DNA from: Shinella sp. H4-D48
GTDB lineage: Bacteria > Pseudomonadota > Alphaproteobacteria > Rhizobiales > Rhizobiaceae
Length of the DNA stretch: 64,000 bases
Reading direction: 5' to 3'
NCBI RefSeq assembly: GCF_022637395.1
Contig: NZ_CP093338.1
Coordinates: 124,001 to 188,000 of the forward strand
Below are positions 42,067 through 50,841 of the stretch, in pieces; within the stretch, counting starts at the first letter, position 1; each line of letters starts with the position of its first letter. The notes under the pieces were generated by a model that saw only the letters and a list, made by a program, of their open reading frames with translations, was not told the origin of the DNA and searched no databases. Both the position numbers and the translations under genes were made by a program.

Positions 42067-42844
42067 GGGAGATCCCAAGCTTTTCAAGCAGTTCGCGACG
42101 AAGCGCCACAAGACCGGCATCATCGCGACGACGCGGATGAGGCCGATCGACGCGAACCTCCGCAACGATGGACGCCGGACGGTCCGAAAGCACGATCACC
42201 CGATCGGCGAGAAGCAGTGCTTCCTCGACATCGTGCGTCACGAGAAGCGCGGTGAAACCGGCGCTCTTCCAGAGGTCGAGAAGCTCGTTCTGCATTCTCA
42301 GCCGCGTCAGCGAGTCGAGTTTGCCGAAGGGCTCGTCGAGCAACAGCAGCTTGGGGTCGTTGACGAGGGCGCGGGCAAGGGCTGCGCGCTGGGCCATGCC
42401 GCCGGACAGCTGATGCGGGTAGACATCGGCAAAGCCCTCGAGCTTCACTAGTTTCAGCACCTCGTCGATACGGTACTCCCGCTCGCGGATTAGGCCCCGC
42501 GCCTCAAGACCGATGGCGACATTGTCTCGTACCGTGCGCCAGGGAAACAGCGTCGCGTCCTGAAAGACGAGGATGCGATCCGGATTGGGCGCGGCGATCG
42601 GCAGGCCGTCCTCCAGCACGTTCCCCACGGTGGGTGTCTCCAGCCCGGCGGCAAGCCTCAGAAGCGTGGACTTGCCGCACCCCGACGGTCCGAGCAGGGC
42701 AACGAATTCCCCTGGCTCGATAACGAGGCTCACATCGTCGAGAACCTGAAGATTCCTGCCGTCGAGGTCGTAGTGGTGTGTGACGCCTTCGATGTCGAGG
42801 GCAATGCTGTTGGCGACAGCGTTTTCCGCAGGAGCAAGGGCCAT
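42056..42844 (-). CDS. Aliphatic sulfonate/taurine-type ABC transporter ATPase (SsuB/TauB-like)
   Basis: 262 residues. Walker A GPSGCGKSTLLR, signature LSGGMAQRAALARAL, Walker B LLLLDEPFGKLD, and the H-loop LLVTHDVEEAL. It matches the SsuB/TauB/nitrate class. Its start shares one base with the permease stop. With the permease and Tat-exported binding protein it imports a sulfonate or similar organosulfur compound. Confidence 0.92.
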   Translation of the reverse strand: MALAPAENAVANSIALDIEGVTHHYDLDGRNLQVLDDVSLVIEPGEFVALLGPSGCGKSTLLRLAAGLETPTVGNVLEDGLPIAAPNPDRILVFQDATLFPWRTVRDNVAIGLEARGLIREREYRIDEVLKLVKLEGFADVYPHQLSGGMAQRAALARALVNDPKLLLLDEPFGKLDSLTRLRMQNELLDLWKSAGFTALLVTHDVEEALLLADRVIVLSDRPASIVAEVRVDRPHPRRRDDAGLVALRRELLEKLGISHDV

Positions 42845-43845
42845 CAGAGAATCCCCTTCTGCCAGCCGAGCAGACGGTCGCGCACCACGAAGAGGAGACG
42901 CACGAGGCCAGCGCAGATCAGCGCCATGATGATGAGGGCGGCATAGACATTGGCGTAGGCCGAATAGGCCGTGTTGAACTGGAGATACCAGCCGAGGCCG
43001 AACTTCGCGCCGAGCATTTCGGCGACGACCAGCACGGCGAAGGAGTAGTAAAGGCCCATGAAAACGCCGACGAAGACGTTCGGCAACGATGCGGGAATGG
43101 CAACCTTGAAGATGAGGAAGCGATTGCTGGCGCCGAGCGTACGAGCGACATCATAGAACGAGCGGTTGACCTGCCCGACACCGGCGGCCGTGAGGATGGC
43201 GACCGGAATGCCGGATGCCAGCGCCACGAGGAAGATGGACGCGTGGAAAGTGGTCGGAAAGAGGAAGAACGTGCAGGGGATCCAGGCACTTGCCGGAACG
43301 GGTCCAATCAGTTTGAGAAGCGGCATGCCCCAATAGGCGAACCGCTTCGACCAGCCGAGCGCCACGCCGCCGGCAAAGCCCACGAGAATGCCCGAAAAGA
43401 AGCCGAGACCCCAGAGCCGCCCGGTATAGGCGACGCAGATCAGCAGCCGCTCCCAATCCGTGACATAGACATGCAGCAAACCCTGCGGTGGCGAAAAGAA
43501 CGGTTTGGGCAACCAGCCGAGCTTTGCAGTCAGCACTTCCCAAATCGCAAGCCATAGGCCGAGGACGATGAACCAGGGCCCATAGTGCACAAGGGTACGT
43601 CCCAGGCCGCCGAGCCGGTGCACCGTCACCGACAGCACAAGAAAGAAGGCTGCGCCGAGAAGCGTCACGATTGCGAACAGCTCCGTTGCACCCCAGGTGA
43701 TGACATCGGGCAAGCCGTAGGTCACGGCAGAGGCGAGCAGCCATGTTCCGGCTGCCAACAGGCCGTTTCGCCAGAGGCCGGTGACGGGCAAAGCGAGGGA
43801 TCGCCGCCCTGCTCCGCCGAATGTACCCTCTATCGCAGCGCTCAT
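42844..43845 (-). CDS. Aliphatic sulfonate-type ABC transporter permease (SsuC-like)
   Basis: 333 residues, longer than SsuC (about 260) because two or three extra hydrophobic segments precede the core (about residues 27-80). The core permease has the EAA-type loop DVARTLGASNRFLIFKVAIP and six segments. It lies four bases from the binding-protein gene. Role: inner-membrane pore of the importer. Confidence 0.88.
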   Translation of the reverse strand: MSAAIEGTFGGAGRRSLALPVTGLWRNGLLAAGTWLLASAVTYGLPDVITWGATELFAIVTLLGAAFFLVLSVTVHRLGGLGRTLVHYGPWFIVLGLWLAIWEVLTAKLGWLPKPFFSPPQGLLHVYVTDWERLLICVAYTGRLWGLGFFSGILVGFAGGVALGWSKRFAYWGMPLLKLIGPVPASAWIPCTFFLFPTTFHASIFLVALASGIPVAILTAAGVGQVNRSFYDVARTLGASNRFLIFKVAIPASLPNVFVGVFMGLYYSFAVLVVAEMLGAKFGLGWYLQFNTAYSAYANVYAALIIMALICAGLVRLLFVVRDRLLGWQKGIL

Positions 43846-43849
43846 GGCA

Positions 43850-44887
43850 TCACGCGAAGATGTCTATGGTGATGCGGTTTGCGATCTCGTCCGGGTCCGT
43901 CGACGCATCGATGACGCCGGTCAGCTTGAGATCCTCGTAACCGATCTTAACCTCCTTCAGCAGCTCCTTGCCGAACCAGTGGTCGTGGTAGGTGAAGGAC
44001 GAGAGGACTTCCGTCAGGTCCTCCAGCGGAAGGCCCGGCTTCAGCGTATCGAAATACCATCTGGCAACCTCGTCAGGGTGTTTCGCCGTGTACTGGTGGA
44101 TTTCCAGATTGGCAGCGGCAACGCGCTTGATGGCATCCTTGTTGGCTTCGTAATAATCGCCATTGACGCCGAGCACGCAGCAGACGCGGTCCGTGAAGGT
44201 GCCGGTCTGCGTGTCCGCGACGCGGCGGAAGCCGTGTTGCTTTTCATAGGAATAGGCCCAGGGATCCATATGCGCAACGGCATCCGCCTCGCCCTTCAGC
44301 ACGCCCTCCGCCACCAGATCGAACGGGAAGACCTTCCAAGTAACGTCTGTTTCGGGATCGAGGCCAGCTTTGGCGAGCGCGACGGAAAAGGCGACGCGCG
44401 AAGGCGACATCACATCGAAGGTGCCGATCGTCTTACCCTTGAGGTCCGTCAGCGTCTTGATGTCGGAGTCCGGCTTGACGAGCACGCTCTGGCAACCGCC
44501 ATGCGAGCCGGCAAAGAGCCGCACGTCGAAACCCTGCTCGATGGGCTTCAGCCAGTCGTACAGCAGGCCCGGCCCGGCTTCCGCCTTGCGGGTGGCGAGC
44601 GCCTGGATCAGGGTCTGGCCGCTCGCGCCCTGATAAAACAGCTCCACATCGAGACCGTGCTTGGCATAGATGCCCTTGGAAAGACCGAAGCCGACAGGCG
44701 AATGGCAGGCCGCCACTTCCGTCCACTCCAGCTTGATCGGAATCGGATTGCCGGCGATCGCATAGCGCGTCGAACGGGCGCCGACGACGCCGGCCGTGGC
44801 GGCTGCCGCTGTCACCCCTGCTGCCTTGATCAGGCTGCGACGCGAAAAGCCCTTTGATAACGTGGATTCGGATTGCTGGCTCATCAT
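43850..44887 (-). CDS. ABC transporter substrate-binding protein with Tat signal (SsuA-like)
   Basis: 345 residues. A twin-arginine signal (FSRRSLIKAAGVTAAAA, cleavage near GARST or later) sends it folded to the periplasm. The mature part is NMT1/SsuA-like (LEWTEVAACHSPVGFGLSKG, HGLDVELFY, GGCQSVLV). It is the first gene of a unit running through permease, ATPase, small membrane protein and metY. GAGGGGACC precedes the ATG. Two tandem ATAGATT-type repeats at 44939-44956 lie just upstream. Confidence 0.88.
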   Translation of the reverse strand: MMSQQSESTLSKGFSRRSLIKAAGVTAAAATAGVVGARSTRYAIAGNPIPIKLEWTEVAACHSPVGFGLSKGIYAKHGLDVELFYQGASGQTLIQALATRKAEAGPGLLYDWLKPIEQGFDVRLFAGSHGGCQSVLVKPDSDIKTLTDLKGKTIGTFDVMSPSRVAFSVALAKAGLDPETDVTWKVFPFDLVAEGVLKGEADAVAHMDPWAYSYEKQHGFRRVADTQTGTFTDRVCCVLGVNGDYYEANKDAIKRVAAANLEIHQYTAKHPDEVARWYFDTLKPGLPLEDLTEVLSSFTYHDHWFGKELLKEVKIGYEDLKLTGVIDASTDPDEIANRITIDIFA

Positions 44888-44938
44888 TGGTCCCCTCGAC
44901 TGTTGATGGCACCAGCTTAATCGAAACGTCTATTGTTT

Positions 44939-44956
44939 ATAGATTTTATAGATTAT
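44939..44956. promoter_or_regulatory. Tandem sulfur-regulon candidate sites
   Basis: ATAGATTTT (44939-44947) is directly followed by ATAGATTAT (44948-44956). They resemble the ATAGAATTT core and lie 50-70 bases upstream of the Tat-exported binding-protein gene. Confidence 0.45.
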
Positions 44957-45016
44957 TTCTGGTGGTAAGGTGGGAATATTGTTTTGCGCGGCGCCCCCGC
45001 CCGCGCATTCTCGTCC

Positions 45017-45127
45017 TCACCAAGGCAAGAGGGCATCGATTTCCTCCGCCGTGAGGCAGAGCCCCAGGCCCCGCGCTGAACGCTGGAATGAATATGGTGT
45101 CAGCCAAGTCTTGTTGAAGCGCCGCAT
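45017..45127 (-). CDS. Possible small protein (36 residues)
   Basis: ATG at 45127 to TGA at 45017-45019. The product begins MRRFNKTWLTPYSFQRS and ends LTAEEIDALLPW, which looks protein-like in composition. GAG lies five bases upstream of the start. No family is recognised. It may be a leader peptide, a small regulator or chance. Confidence 0.22.
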   Translation of the reverse strand: MRRFNKTWLTPYSFQRSARGLGLCLTAEEIDALLPW

Positions 45128-45236
45128 GCCGGCTCAAAAACTTTGGCAGACACCGAACGCGTTTCCGCACATTCGCGGATCGCGATAAAAATCCACCGGG
45201 CCTCGTCACAAGAGAATTAAATTCCTTATGGAAACT

Positions 45237-45245
45237 ATAGAATTT
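45237..45245. promoter_or_regulatory. Sulfur-regulon candidate site upstream of ssuD
   Basis: ATAGAATTT, exact copy of the core at 32606-32614, about 79 bases before the ssuD start. A TTCC-TTAT-GGAA dyad lies just upstream at 45221-45232. Confidence 0.5.
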
Positions 45246-45319
45246 ATTATTCTCGGGGAAACGCCTGTTTCCGCAGGCGCATCACCAGACGACGCCATGC
45301 GCACCGCAGGAGACATTTC

Positions 45320-46489
45320 GTGACCAAGACAGCCACTCCCCTTGATTTCCTGTGGTTTATCCCGTCATCCGGTGACGGTTCCTATTTGGGCTCTGACAAG
45401 CTGAGCCGCCCTTCGGATCCAGGCTACTTCCGCGAGATCGCCGTTGCCGTTGATCGGCTGGGTTATTCGGGCGTGCTCATCCCGGTCGGGGCGGCCTGCG
45501 AAGAGTCCTTTGTGCTTGCCGCGGATCTCGCCGCACGCACGGAAAAACTGAAATTTCTCGTCGCCATCCGTCCCGGCACGGCAACCCCAGCCTATTATGC
45601 CCGGCTCGCCTCGACGCTTGACCGCGTGTCGAACGGCCGCTTGCTGCTCAACATCGTCGTGGGCGGCAGCGCGCAGGAACTGGCCGGCGATGGCATCTTC
45701 CTGCCGCATGACGAGCGCTACGATCACGCAGCCGAATTCTTCAAGGTCTTCAACGAACTGATCGAAACCGGCAAGTCCAACCTCGACGGCAAGTATATCA
45801 AGGCAATCGACGCCCAGCTTGGCCTTCCTCCGGTGCAGCAACCGCGCCCGCCGATCTATTTCGGCGGCTCCTCGGACGCTGCAATAGACTTCGCCGGCGG
45901 CCTCGTCGACAAGTACCTCACGTGGGGCGAGCCGCCGGCGCAGGTGGCCGAAAAGATCGCGCACGCCCGAAAGGCCGCCGCTGCCAAGGGCCGCGATGCC
46001 TCGTTCGGCATCCGGCTGCATTTCATCGTCCGCGAGACGGACGACGAGGCGTGGGAGGCTGCCGACAGGCTGATCTCCCATCTTTCCGACGAGGCGATTG
46101 CAGCGGCACAGGACGTGCTGACCAAGAATTCGGATTCGGTCGGCCAGGCGCGCATGGTCGCCCTTCACAACGGCCGCCGCGACAAGCTTGAAGTCTCGCC
46201 CAACCTGTGGGCCGGCATCGGGCTTGTGCGGTCCGGCGCGGGCACCGCGCTGGTCGGCTCGCCGAAGACGGTTGCCGCGCGCCTGCGTGAGTATCAGGAC
46301 CTCGGCATCGATACGGTCATCGCCTCGGGTTATCCGCATCTCGAAGAGGCCTACCGCGTCTCAGAACTGCTCTTCCCGGAACTCGGCCTGCCCGGGCCGC
46401 GCAACCAATTGCGTGCCTCGTTCGGACACCATCAGGTCTTCGGCGGCGGTGGCCACGGCGGCAACGTCAAGCTCACATCCGCCTCCTGA
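45320..46489 (+). CDS. ssuD: FMNH2-dependent alkanesulfonate monooxygenase (SsuD)
   Basis: 389 residues from a GTG at 45320, seven bases after AGGAG. LLM-class SsuD features: [32 protein letters not shown]-type strand, and [31 protein letters not shown]. The enzyme desulfonates alkanesulfonates to aldehyde and sulfite with reduced FMN and oxygen. It is divergent from the SsuABC-like operon and carries an ATAGAATTT site. No ssuE lies next to it; the flavin reductase at 29748-30287 is a candidate partner. Confidence 0.93.
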   Translation: MTKTATPLDFLWFIPSSGDGSYLGSDKLSRPSDPGYFREIAVAVDRLGYSGVLIPVGAACEESFVLAADLAARTEKLKFLVAIRPGTATPAYYARLASTLDRVSNGRLLLNIVVGGSAQELAGDGIFLPHDERYDHAAEFFKVFNELIETGKSNLDGKYIKAIDAQLGLPPVQQPRPPIYFGGSSDAAIDFAGGLVDKYLTWGEPPAQVAEKIAHARKAAAAKGRDASFGIRLHFIVRETDDEAWEAADRLISHLSDEAIAAAQDVLTKNSDSVGQARMVALHNGRRDKLEVSPNLWAGIGLVRSGAGTALVGSPKTVAARLREYQDLGIDTVIASGYPHLEEAYRVSELLFPELGLPGPRNQLRASFGHHQVFGGGGHGGNVKLTSAS

Positions 46490-46509
46490 GCGCCTTGCTC
46501 GTAGACCGG

Positions 46510-46532
46510 GTACGCCGGGTCCTCCGGCGTAC
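46510..46532. terminator. Hairpin between ssuD and the convergent dehydrogenase gene
   Basis: GTACGCCGG (46510-46518) pairs perfectly with CCGGCGTAC (46524-46532) around five bases. There is no T run, so factor-independent termination is uncertain. Confidence 0.5.
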
Positions 46533-46591
46533 GCTGTCACAACGGATCCTCTCCATTGCGGTCAGGTTTGATCTGGGGACAATCGCGCGGC

Positions 46592-48265
46592 TTAGAGGCT
46601 GACGCGGTTGAACGTTGTGAGATGCGCGGTCACGGAAGCCAGTTCAGCGGCCAATTTGTCATCGTTCCAGCCGAGAGCCGTCGCCGCAACGCGTGCGATC
46701 TCATCGAGCCCCGCTGCCGTCAGCTTGCCTTCGATGGCAAGCGTCGTGCGCCGCATGACGATATCGGCGAGATGGCCGACCATCTCATTACGCACGACCC
46801 AGTCGATTTCACCTTGGCCATAACCCTCGGCGTGAGCGAGCGGCTGGTCGCCCACCTTACGGATATGCGCCAACACAGCGTCGGCGGTCGTGCCGTAACG
46901 CGCAAGCAGTCCCTCTATCCGAGACGCCGGAAGGCCACTCTCCGCCGCACGCCGGGCAATCCACGCCTTGCGTGCCGCGTCGTCCGTCGGAAAATCTCGT
47001 CCGCCGCCGATCGGCAGCATCTGCGTGCTGACGATGCGGCTACGACCGATGCGCGAAAGGATCGTGTCGGCGACTTCTTCGGCAAATCCACGGAACGTCG
47101 TCCATTTGCCGCCGACCAGCGAGATGACCGGGAACGGTCGTCCCTTGGCCGGCTCTGCGACCGGTGCAGAATGGTCGCGGCTGATCAGGCCCGGATTGCT
47201 GGCGTCTGACGCCGGAAGCGGGCGGATGCCACTATATGCATAGACAATCTGGTCGCGACTGAAATCGAGCTTCGGCAGGAGCGAGCGCAGGCTGGCGATG
47301 AAGTAGTCGATCTCGTCTTCCTCGCAGCGCACGGTATCAGGATTATCGGCCTTGATATCCGTCGAGCCGACCAGGGCGAGCCCGAGAAAATCGTAGACGA
47401 GGCAGATACGCCCGTCGTCGGCCTCGAAATAGATCATCCGGCCCTTCAGGCTCTTCACCAGTTCCGGGTGCTGCAGCAGGATATGCGAGCCCTTGGTACC
47501 TCCGATGAGCTTGCCCGATATGCCTAGCGTTTCATTGACGTGATCGATCCACGGGCCGGCGGCGTTCACCACCGTCCCGGCGCGAACCAGCCGTTCGACT
47601 CCGTCTGCGTCGCGCAGCGTGATCAAACCGTCCCGTTGGCCAACCAGCGTGGCGCCATTCATCGCGCCGGACCCCGTGCTGGCGTCGAGACCATCGCGCA
47701 CCAGTTCCCAGACGAGCCGCTCGGGCCGGCTTATCTTGGCATCATAATAGATGCCGCCGGCAACGATGCGCGGCGTCAGCGCGGGCATTTCCTGAAGCGC
47801 CTTGCGGCGGAAGAAGAACTGGTGCTTCGGCATTACGCGATGGCGCGCGCCGTAGAGGTCATAAAGCGCAAGGCCGATCTTGATGAGCACAGCACCACGG
47901 CTGCGCGGCGCGGTGGTGGAGCCGAGAAGCGTGCGCAACGCGGCAAAAGCCCCCTTCATGAGCGAGAAGGACGGGATAAAGGTCGGCAGGGGCTCCACGC
48001 AATGCGGCGCGTTGCGCAGAAGCAGGTTGCGCTCCAGCGTCGACTGCGCGACGAGGCCAAGCTCGCCGGTCTCCAGATACTTGATGCCACCGTGGATGAG
48101 GCGCGAGGGCGCTGCGCTGGTGCCGGCGCCGAAATCCGACTTTTCGACAATGAGGCACTTCAGTCCCTGGAGGCAGAGGTCGCGAAAGAGCCCTGCCCCG
48201 TTGATGCCCGCACCGAGAATGATGACGTCGAATGTTTCGACCGCATCGGCTGCCATGTCCGTCAT
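46592..48265 (-). CDS. Glycerol-3-phosphate dehydrogenase-like FAD enzyme (polyol-phosphate dehydrogenase)
   Basis: 557 residues. FAD loop DVIILGAGINGAGLFRDLC, then APSRLIHGGIKYLE and VVNAAGPWIDHVN, followed by the C-terminal GlpD domain. GlpD-type enzymes oxidise glycerol-3-phosphate to dihydroxyacetone phosphate and pass electrons to quinone. Directly after a polyol-type kinase gene and in a polyol region, it probably oxidises the phosphate made by that kinase; EryB is a more distant relative in the same window. True substrate (glycerol, threitol, another polyol) is open. Confidence 0.84.
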   Translation of the reverse strand: MTDMAADAVETFDVIILGAGINGAGLFRDLCLQGLKCLIVEKSDFGAGTSAAPSRLIHGGIKYLETGELGLVAQSTLERNLLLRNAPHCVEPLPTFIPSFSLMKGAFAALRTLLGSTTAPRSRGAVLIKIGLALYDLYGARHRVMPKHQFFFRRKALQEMPALTPRIVAGGIYYDAKISRPERLVWELVRDGLDASTGSGAMNGATLVGQRDGLITLRDADGVERLVRAGTVVNAAGPWIDHVNETLGISGKLIGGTKGSHILLQHPELVKSLKGRMIYFEADDGRICLVYDFLGLALVGSTDIKADNPDTVRCEEDEIDYFIASLRSLLPKLDFSRDQIVYAYSGIRPLPASDASNPGLISRDHSAPVAEPAKGRPFPVISLVGGKWTTFRGFAEEVADTILSRIGRSRIVSTQMLPIGGGRDFPTDDAARKAWIARRAAESGLPASRIEGLLARYGTTADAVLAHIRKVGDQPLAHAEGYGQGEIDWVVRNEMVGHLADIVMRRTTLAIEGKLTAAGLDEIARVAATALGWNDDKLAAELASVTAHLTTFNRVSL

Positions 48266-48280
48266 GATGGGTATGTCCTG

Positions 48281-49807
48281 TTACTGTACCGCGCCGCCGA
48301 GACGCCGCAGCGTCGGCCAGAGCGGCTTCATCGCCTCGGCGAGATCGAGAAAGACCCGGTACTTCTCGTCATAGGCTTTCTGCCTGTCAGGGTCCGGCTG
48401 ATAGATCGTTTCGATCGACGCCAAATCGCGGGGATCGTCCGTCGGAGAGGCGAAAAGCCCCGCACCCGCACCGGCGCAGAGCGCCGCGCCCCAGGCCGCA
48501 GCCTCCTCGGTGCGCGTCGCCGTCACCGGCATACCGAGAATGTCGGCGAAGAGACCGGCCATGGCCGGATTGCGCGAAACGCCGCCCGTCAATCGTGCAG
48601 AACTCGGTTCAAAGCCGTCGCGCAAGGCTTCGACATGGACGCGGTGGTTGAACGCGATGCCTTCCAGGACCGAGCGCACCAGATCGCCACGATCGTGCCA
48701 GGCATTAAGGCCATAAAACCCGGCGCTCGAGGCCCCTCCGAAGGGTGAGCCAAAAAGATAGGGATGGAAGAAAACGCTCGACGGGCGCCCACGCGCCGCC
48801 TCGAATTCCTTGCCGAGGATGGTGTGAATGCTCTGGCCGGCAGCTTCCGCCGCCTTCGCGTCGCCAGCGCAGAACTGATCGATGAACCAGTCGTAATTGG
48901 CAGTCGAGGCCGGTGAGATCGACATGCTGTTCCATTCACCGGGAAGGATGCCGTTGCGGCAGAACCAGCGCGCATCGACCTTCGGCGCACGCGACACCGT
49001 CTCATTGATCGAGTAGGTGCCGGCAATGACGGCGACGACACCCTCGCCGTACCCACCCATGCCGAGCGCGGAGGCGGTGACGTCGTGGAGACCGGCCATG
49101 ACGAGCGTGCCCTCGACGAGGCCCGTGAGGCGCGCGGTGGCCGCAGTCACGCCGCCGACGACCTCGGTAGAGCCTGCGATCGGTGGCTGCCGGCCGACGA
49201 GCCCGTCCAGTCCGAACAGGCGCAATGCGTCGTCAGTGTAGTCCTGGGTGCGAACGTCGGTGAAGGAGGTGCTCGCCTCCGTGCGGTCCGTGCCGATCGT
49301 GCCGCAGAGGCAGAAGCGCAGCCAGTCTTTCGCGGCGATGAAATGCGCAATCCGCGCGTAGCGCTCAGGCTCGTTGTCGCGTATCCACCTCAGGATGGCG
49401 GAAGGCGCGGAAGCGTGTGGCTTCTGGCCGGTCAGGGCAAGCGATCGTTCGCCGATCTCGGTGCTGTTCCAGGCATCCGCAATCGCATCGGCGCGCGTGT
49501 CCAGCGACACGATGGCATTGCCGAGCGGCCGCGTCTCCTTATCAAGCAGGTAGATGCCGTCGCCATGCGCCGTGGCCGCGATGGCGACGATGTCGGAAGC
49601 CGGCCGGCCGCAGGCGGCAACCGCCTCGCGGATCGCATCGGCCGTTGCCTCCCAGAGGCAATCCATATCGCGCTCAACATGCTGCGGAGCGGGGATGAGC
49701 TGTGGAACGCGCCGGCGGGCGGTGGAAAGGACCGTTCCATCCGTATCGAAAATTACAGCCTTCGTTACGGTCAGGCCGCTGTCTATACCCAGAATGCAGG
49801 GCATCAT
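48281..49807 (-). CDS. FGGY-family carbohydrate kinase
   Basis: 508 residues from the ATG at 49807 (GGAGAAT just upstream); ATG 49816 and a TTG at 49822 are alternatives. N-terminal phosphate loop CILGIDSGLTVTKAVIFD, AATAHGDGIYL with catalytic-type residues, and C-terminal ARLTGGVSRNPAMAGLFAD plus EEAAAWGAALCAG. It phosphorylates a polyol or ketose with ATP. It resembles EryA in its opening region but is encoded on the opposite arm. It precedes the GlpD-like gene by 15 bases. Confidence 0.88.
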   Translation of the reverse strand: MMPCILGIDSGLTVTKAVIFDTDGTVLSTARRRVPQLIPAPQHVERDMDCLWEATADAIREAVAACGRPASDIVAIAATAHGDGIYLLDKETRPLGNAIVSLDTRADAIADAWNSTEIGERSLALTGQKPHASAPSAILRWIRDNEPERYARIAHFIAAKDWLRFCLCGTIGTDRTEASTSFTDVRTQDYTDDALRLFGLDGLVGRQPPIAGSTEVVGGVTAATARLTGLVEGTLVMAGLHDVTASALGMGGYGEGVVAVIAGTYSINETVSRAPKVDARWFCRNGILPGEWNSMSISPASTANYDWFIDQFCAGDAKAAEAAGQSIHTILGKEFEAARGRPSSVFFHPYLFGSPFGGASSAGFYGLNAWHDRGDLVRSVLEGIAFNHRVHVEALRDGFEPSSARLTGGVSRNPAMAGLFADILGMPVTATRTEEAAAWGAALCAGAGAGLFASPTDDPRDLASIETIYQPDPDRQKAYDEKYRVFLDLAEAMKPLWPTLRRLGGAVQ

Positions 49808-49872
49808 ATTCTCCATTCTCAAGCGTAGGAGAAACGGCGCCAGGCATCAGTCGGTCCGCAATAGCGAACCCT

Positions 49873-50727
49873 TCAGCCGGACCGCTCTCCGTCCGCCACT
49901 ATCACGTTGATCCCCTTCGAGCGCAGGCGCGACAGATGGGAGACCGGAATATCCTCATCGACGATCACGGCGTCGAATTCCTGCAGCGTCGCGAAGTGAT
50001 GCAGCGCGCGCCGCTCGAACTTGGTGTGATCAGCCAGAAGTACGCGCCTAGATGCGCATTCGAACATCGCGCGTTTCGTCTCTACCGTCTCGGGCGACTG
50101 GTGATAGACCACGTCGTCGACGATGGCCGACAGCGACATGAACACGGTATCGGCGCGCAGCCGGCGGATTTCGTTGGTGGTGATGTGCCCCATGAAGGCA
50201 TTGCACCAATGGTAGAACTGCCCCCCGAGACAGATGAGGTTGATGTCCTTCACCTCCTTCAGCTCGGTGATGAGGACGAGCGAATTGGTGATGACCGTCA
50301 GAGGCACCTTGGCCGGCAGGAAACGCGTCATCTCGTGGACGGTTGTCGCATCGTCCATGAAGATGGCCTGCCCCGGCTCGACGAACTGCATCGCTGCCTT
50401 CGCGATGGCCTTCTTCTCCTTGGCCTGCTTCGTCGCGCGATAAGCGTCGGAGGATTCGATCAGGCTGGTGGGCGCTGCGGAAACGATGCCACGCGTCTTG
50501 CGAAACAGCCCGCGGCTGACGAGTTCATCGACATCGCGGTGGGCGGTCATCAGGCTGATGCCAAAACGTTCGGTCAGATCCTCGATGCGCAGTGAGCCTT
50601 CGGCAATTACCGCCTCGGCAATCATCTGGCGTCGCGCGATCTGCCGGGCCTGCCGGCTGTCGCTCGGCAGTTCCTCCGAAAGCAAATCCTTGACATCGAC
50701 TTTCTTGTTCACGGGAAATCCTGCCAT
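49873..50727 (-). CDS. DeoR/GlpR-family transcriptional regulator
   Basis: 284 residues. A DeoR helix-turn-helix is at about residues 30-85 (IEDLTERFGISLMTAHRDVDEL). A sugar-phosphate sensor domain follows, with IFMDDATTVHEMTRFLP, TVITNSLVLITEL and the late LLADHTKFERRAL. Such proteins repress until a phosphorylated intermediate is bound. It lies between the binding-protein gene and the kinase gene and is distinct from EryD on the other arm, implying separate sensing of a second polyol phosphate. Confidence 0.9.
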   Translation of the reverse strand: MAGFPVNKKVDVKDLLSEELPSDSRQARQIARRQMIAEAVIAEGSLRIEDLTERFGISLMTAHRDVDELVSRGLFRKTRGIVSAAPTSLIESSDAYRATKQAKEKKAIAKAAMQFVEPGQAIFMDDATTVHEMTRFLPAKVPLTVITNSLVLITELKEVKDINLICLGGQFYHWCNAFMGHITTNEIRRLRADTVFMSLSAIVDDVVYHQSPETVETKRAMFECASRRVLLADHTKFERRALHHFATLQEFDAVIVDEDIPVSHLSRLRSKGINVIVADGERSG

Positions 50728-50808
50728 GCTTCGAGGTGAGAGCTGTCGTATCTCGTATCGGGCGGCAAGGAGAATGCCAAGCTGACCGGGCGGTGCCCTG
50801 GATCCGGG

Positions 50809-50834
50809 TGGGAGCGCCCCGAAAGGCGCTCCCA
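50809..50834 (-). terminator. Strong hairpin after the binding-protein gene
   Basis: TGGGAGCGCC (50809-50818) pairs perfectly with GGCGCTCCCA (50825-50834) around six bases, eight bases after the stop. There is no T run. It probably protects the binding-protein message or reduces reading into deoR. Confidence 0.6.
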
Positions 50835-50841
50835 GTCTTGA

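Larger units (their letters stand above)
44888..45319. other. Divergent intergenic region between the ssuA-like gene and ssuD
   Basis: The ends hold AT-rich promoter sites (44939-44956 and 45237-45245). The GC-rich middle has no recognised gene apart from a possible 36-residue leftward frame at 45017-45127. Longer overlapping frames on both strands have no ribosome site or family features. Confidence 0.45.

Noticed and set aside
47540-48748. 402-residue rightward frame
   Set aside because: Crosses the stop/start junction of two leftward genes with good motifs; typical GC-rich shadow.
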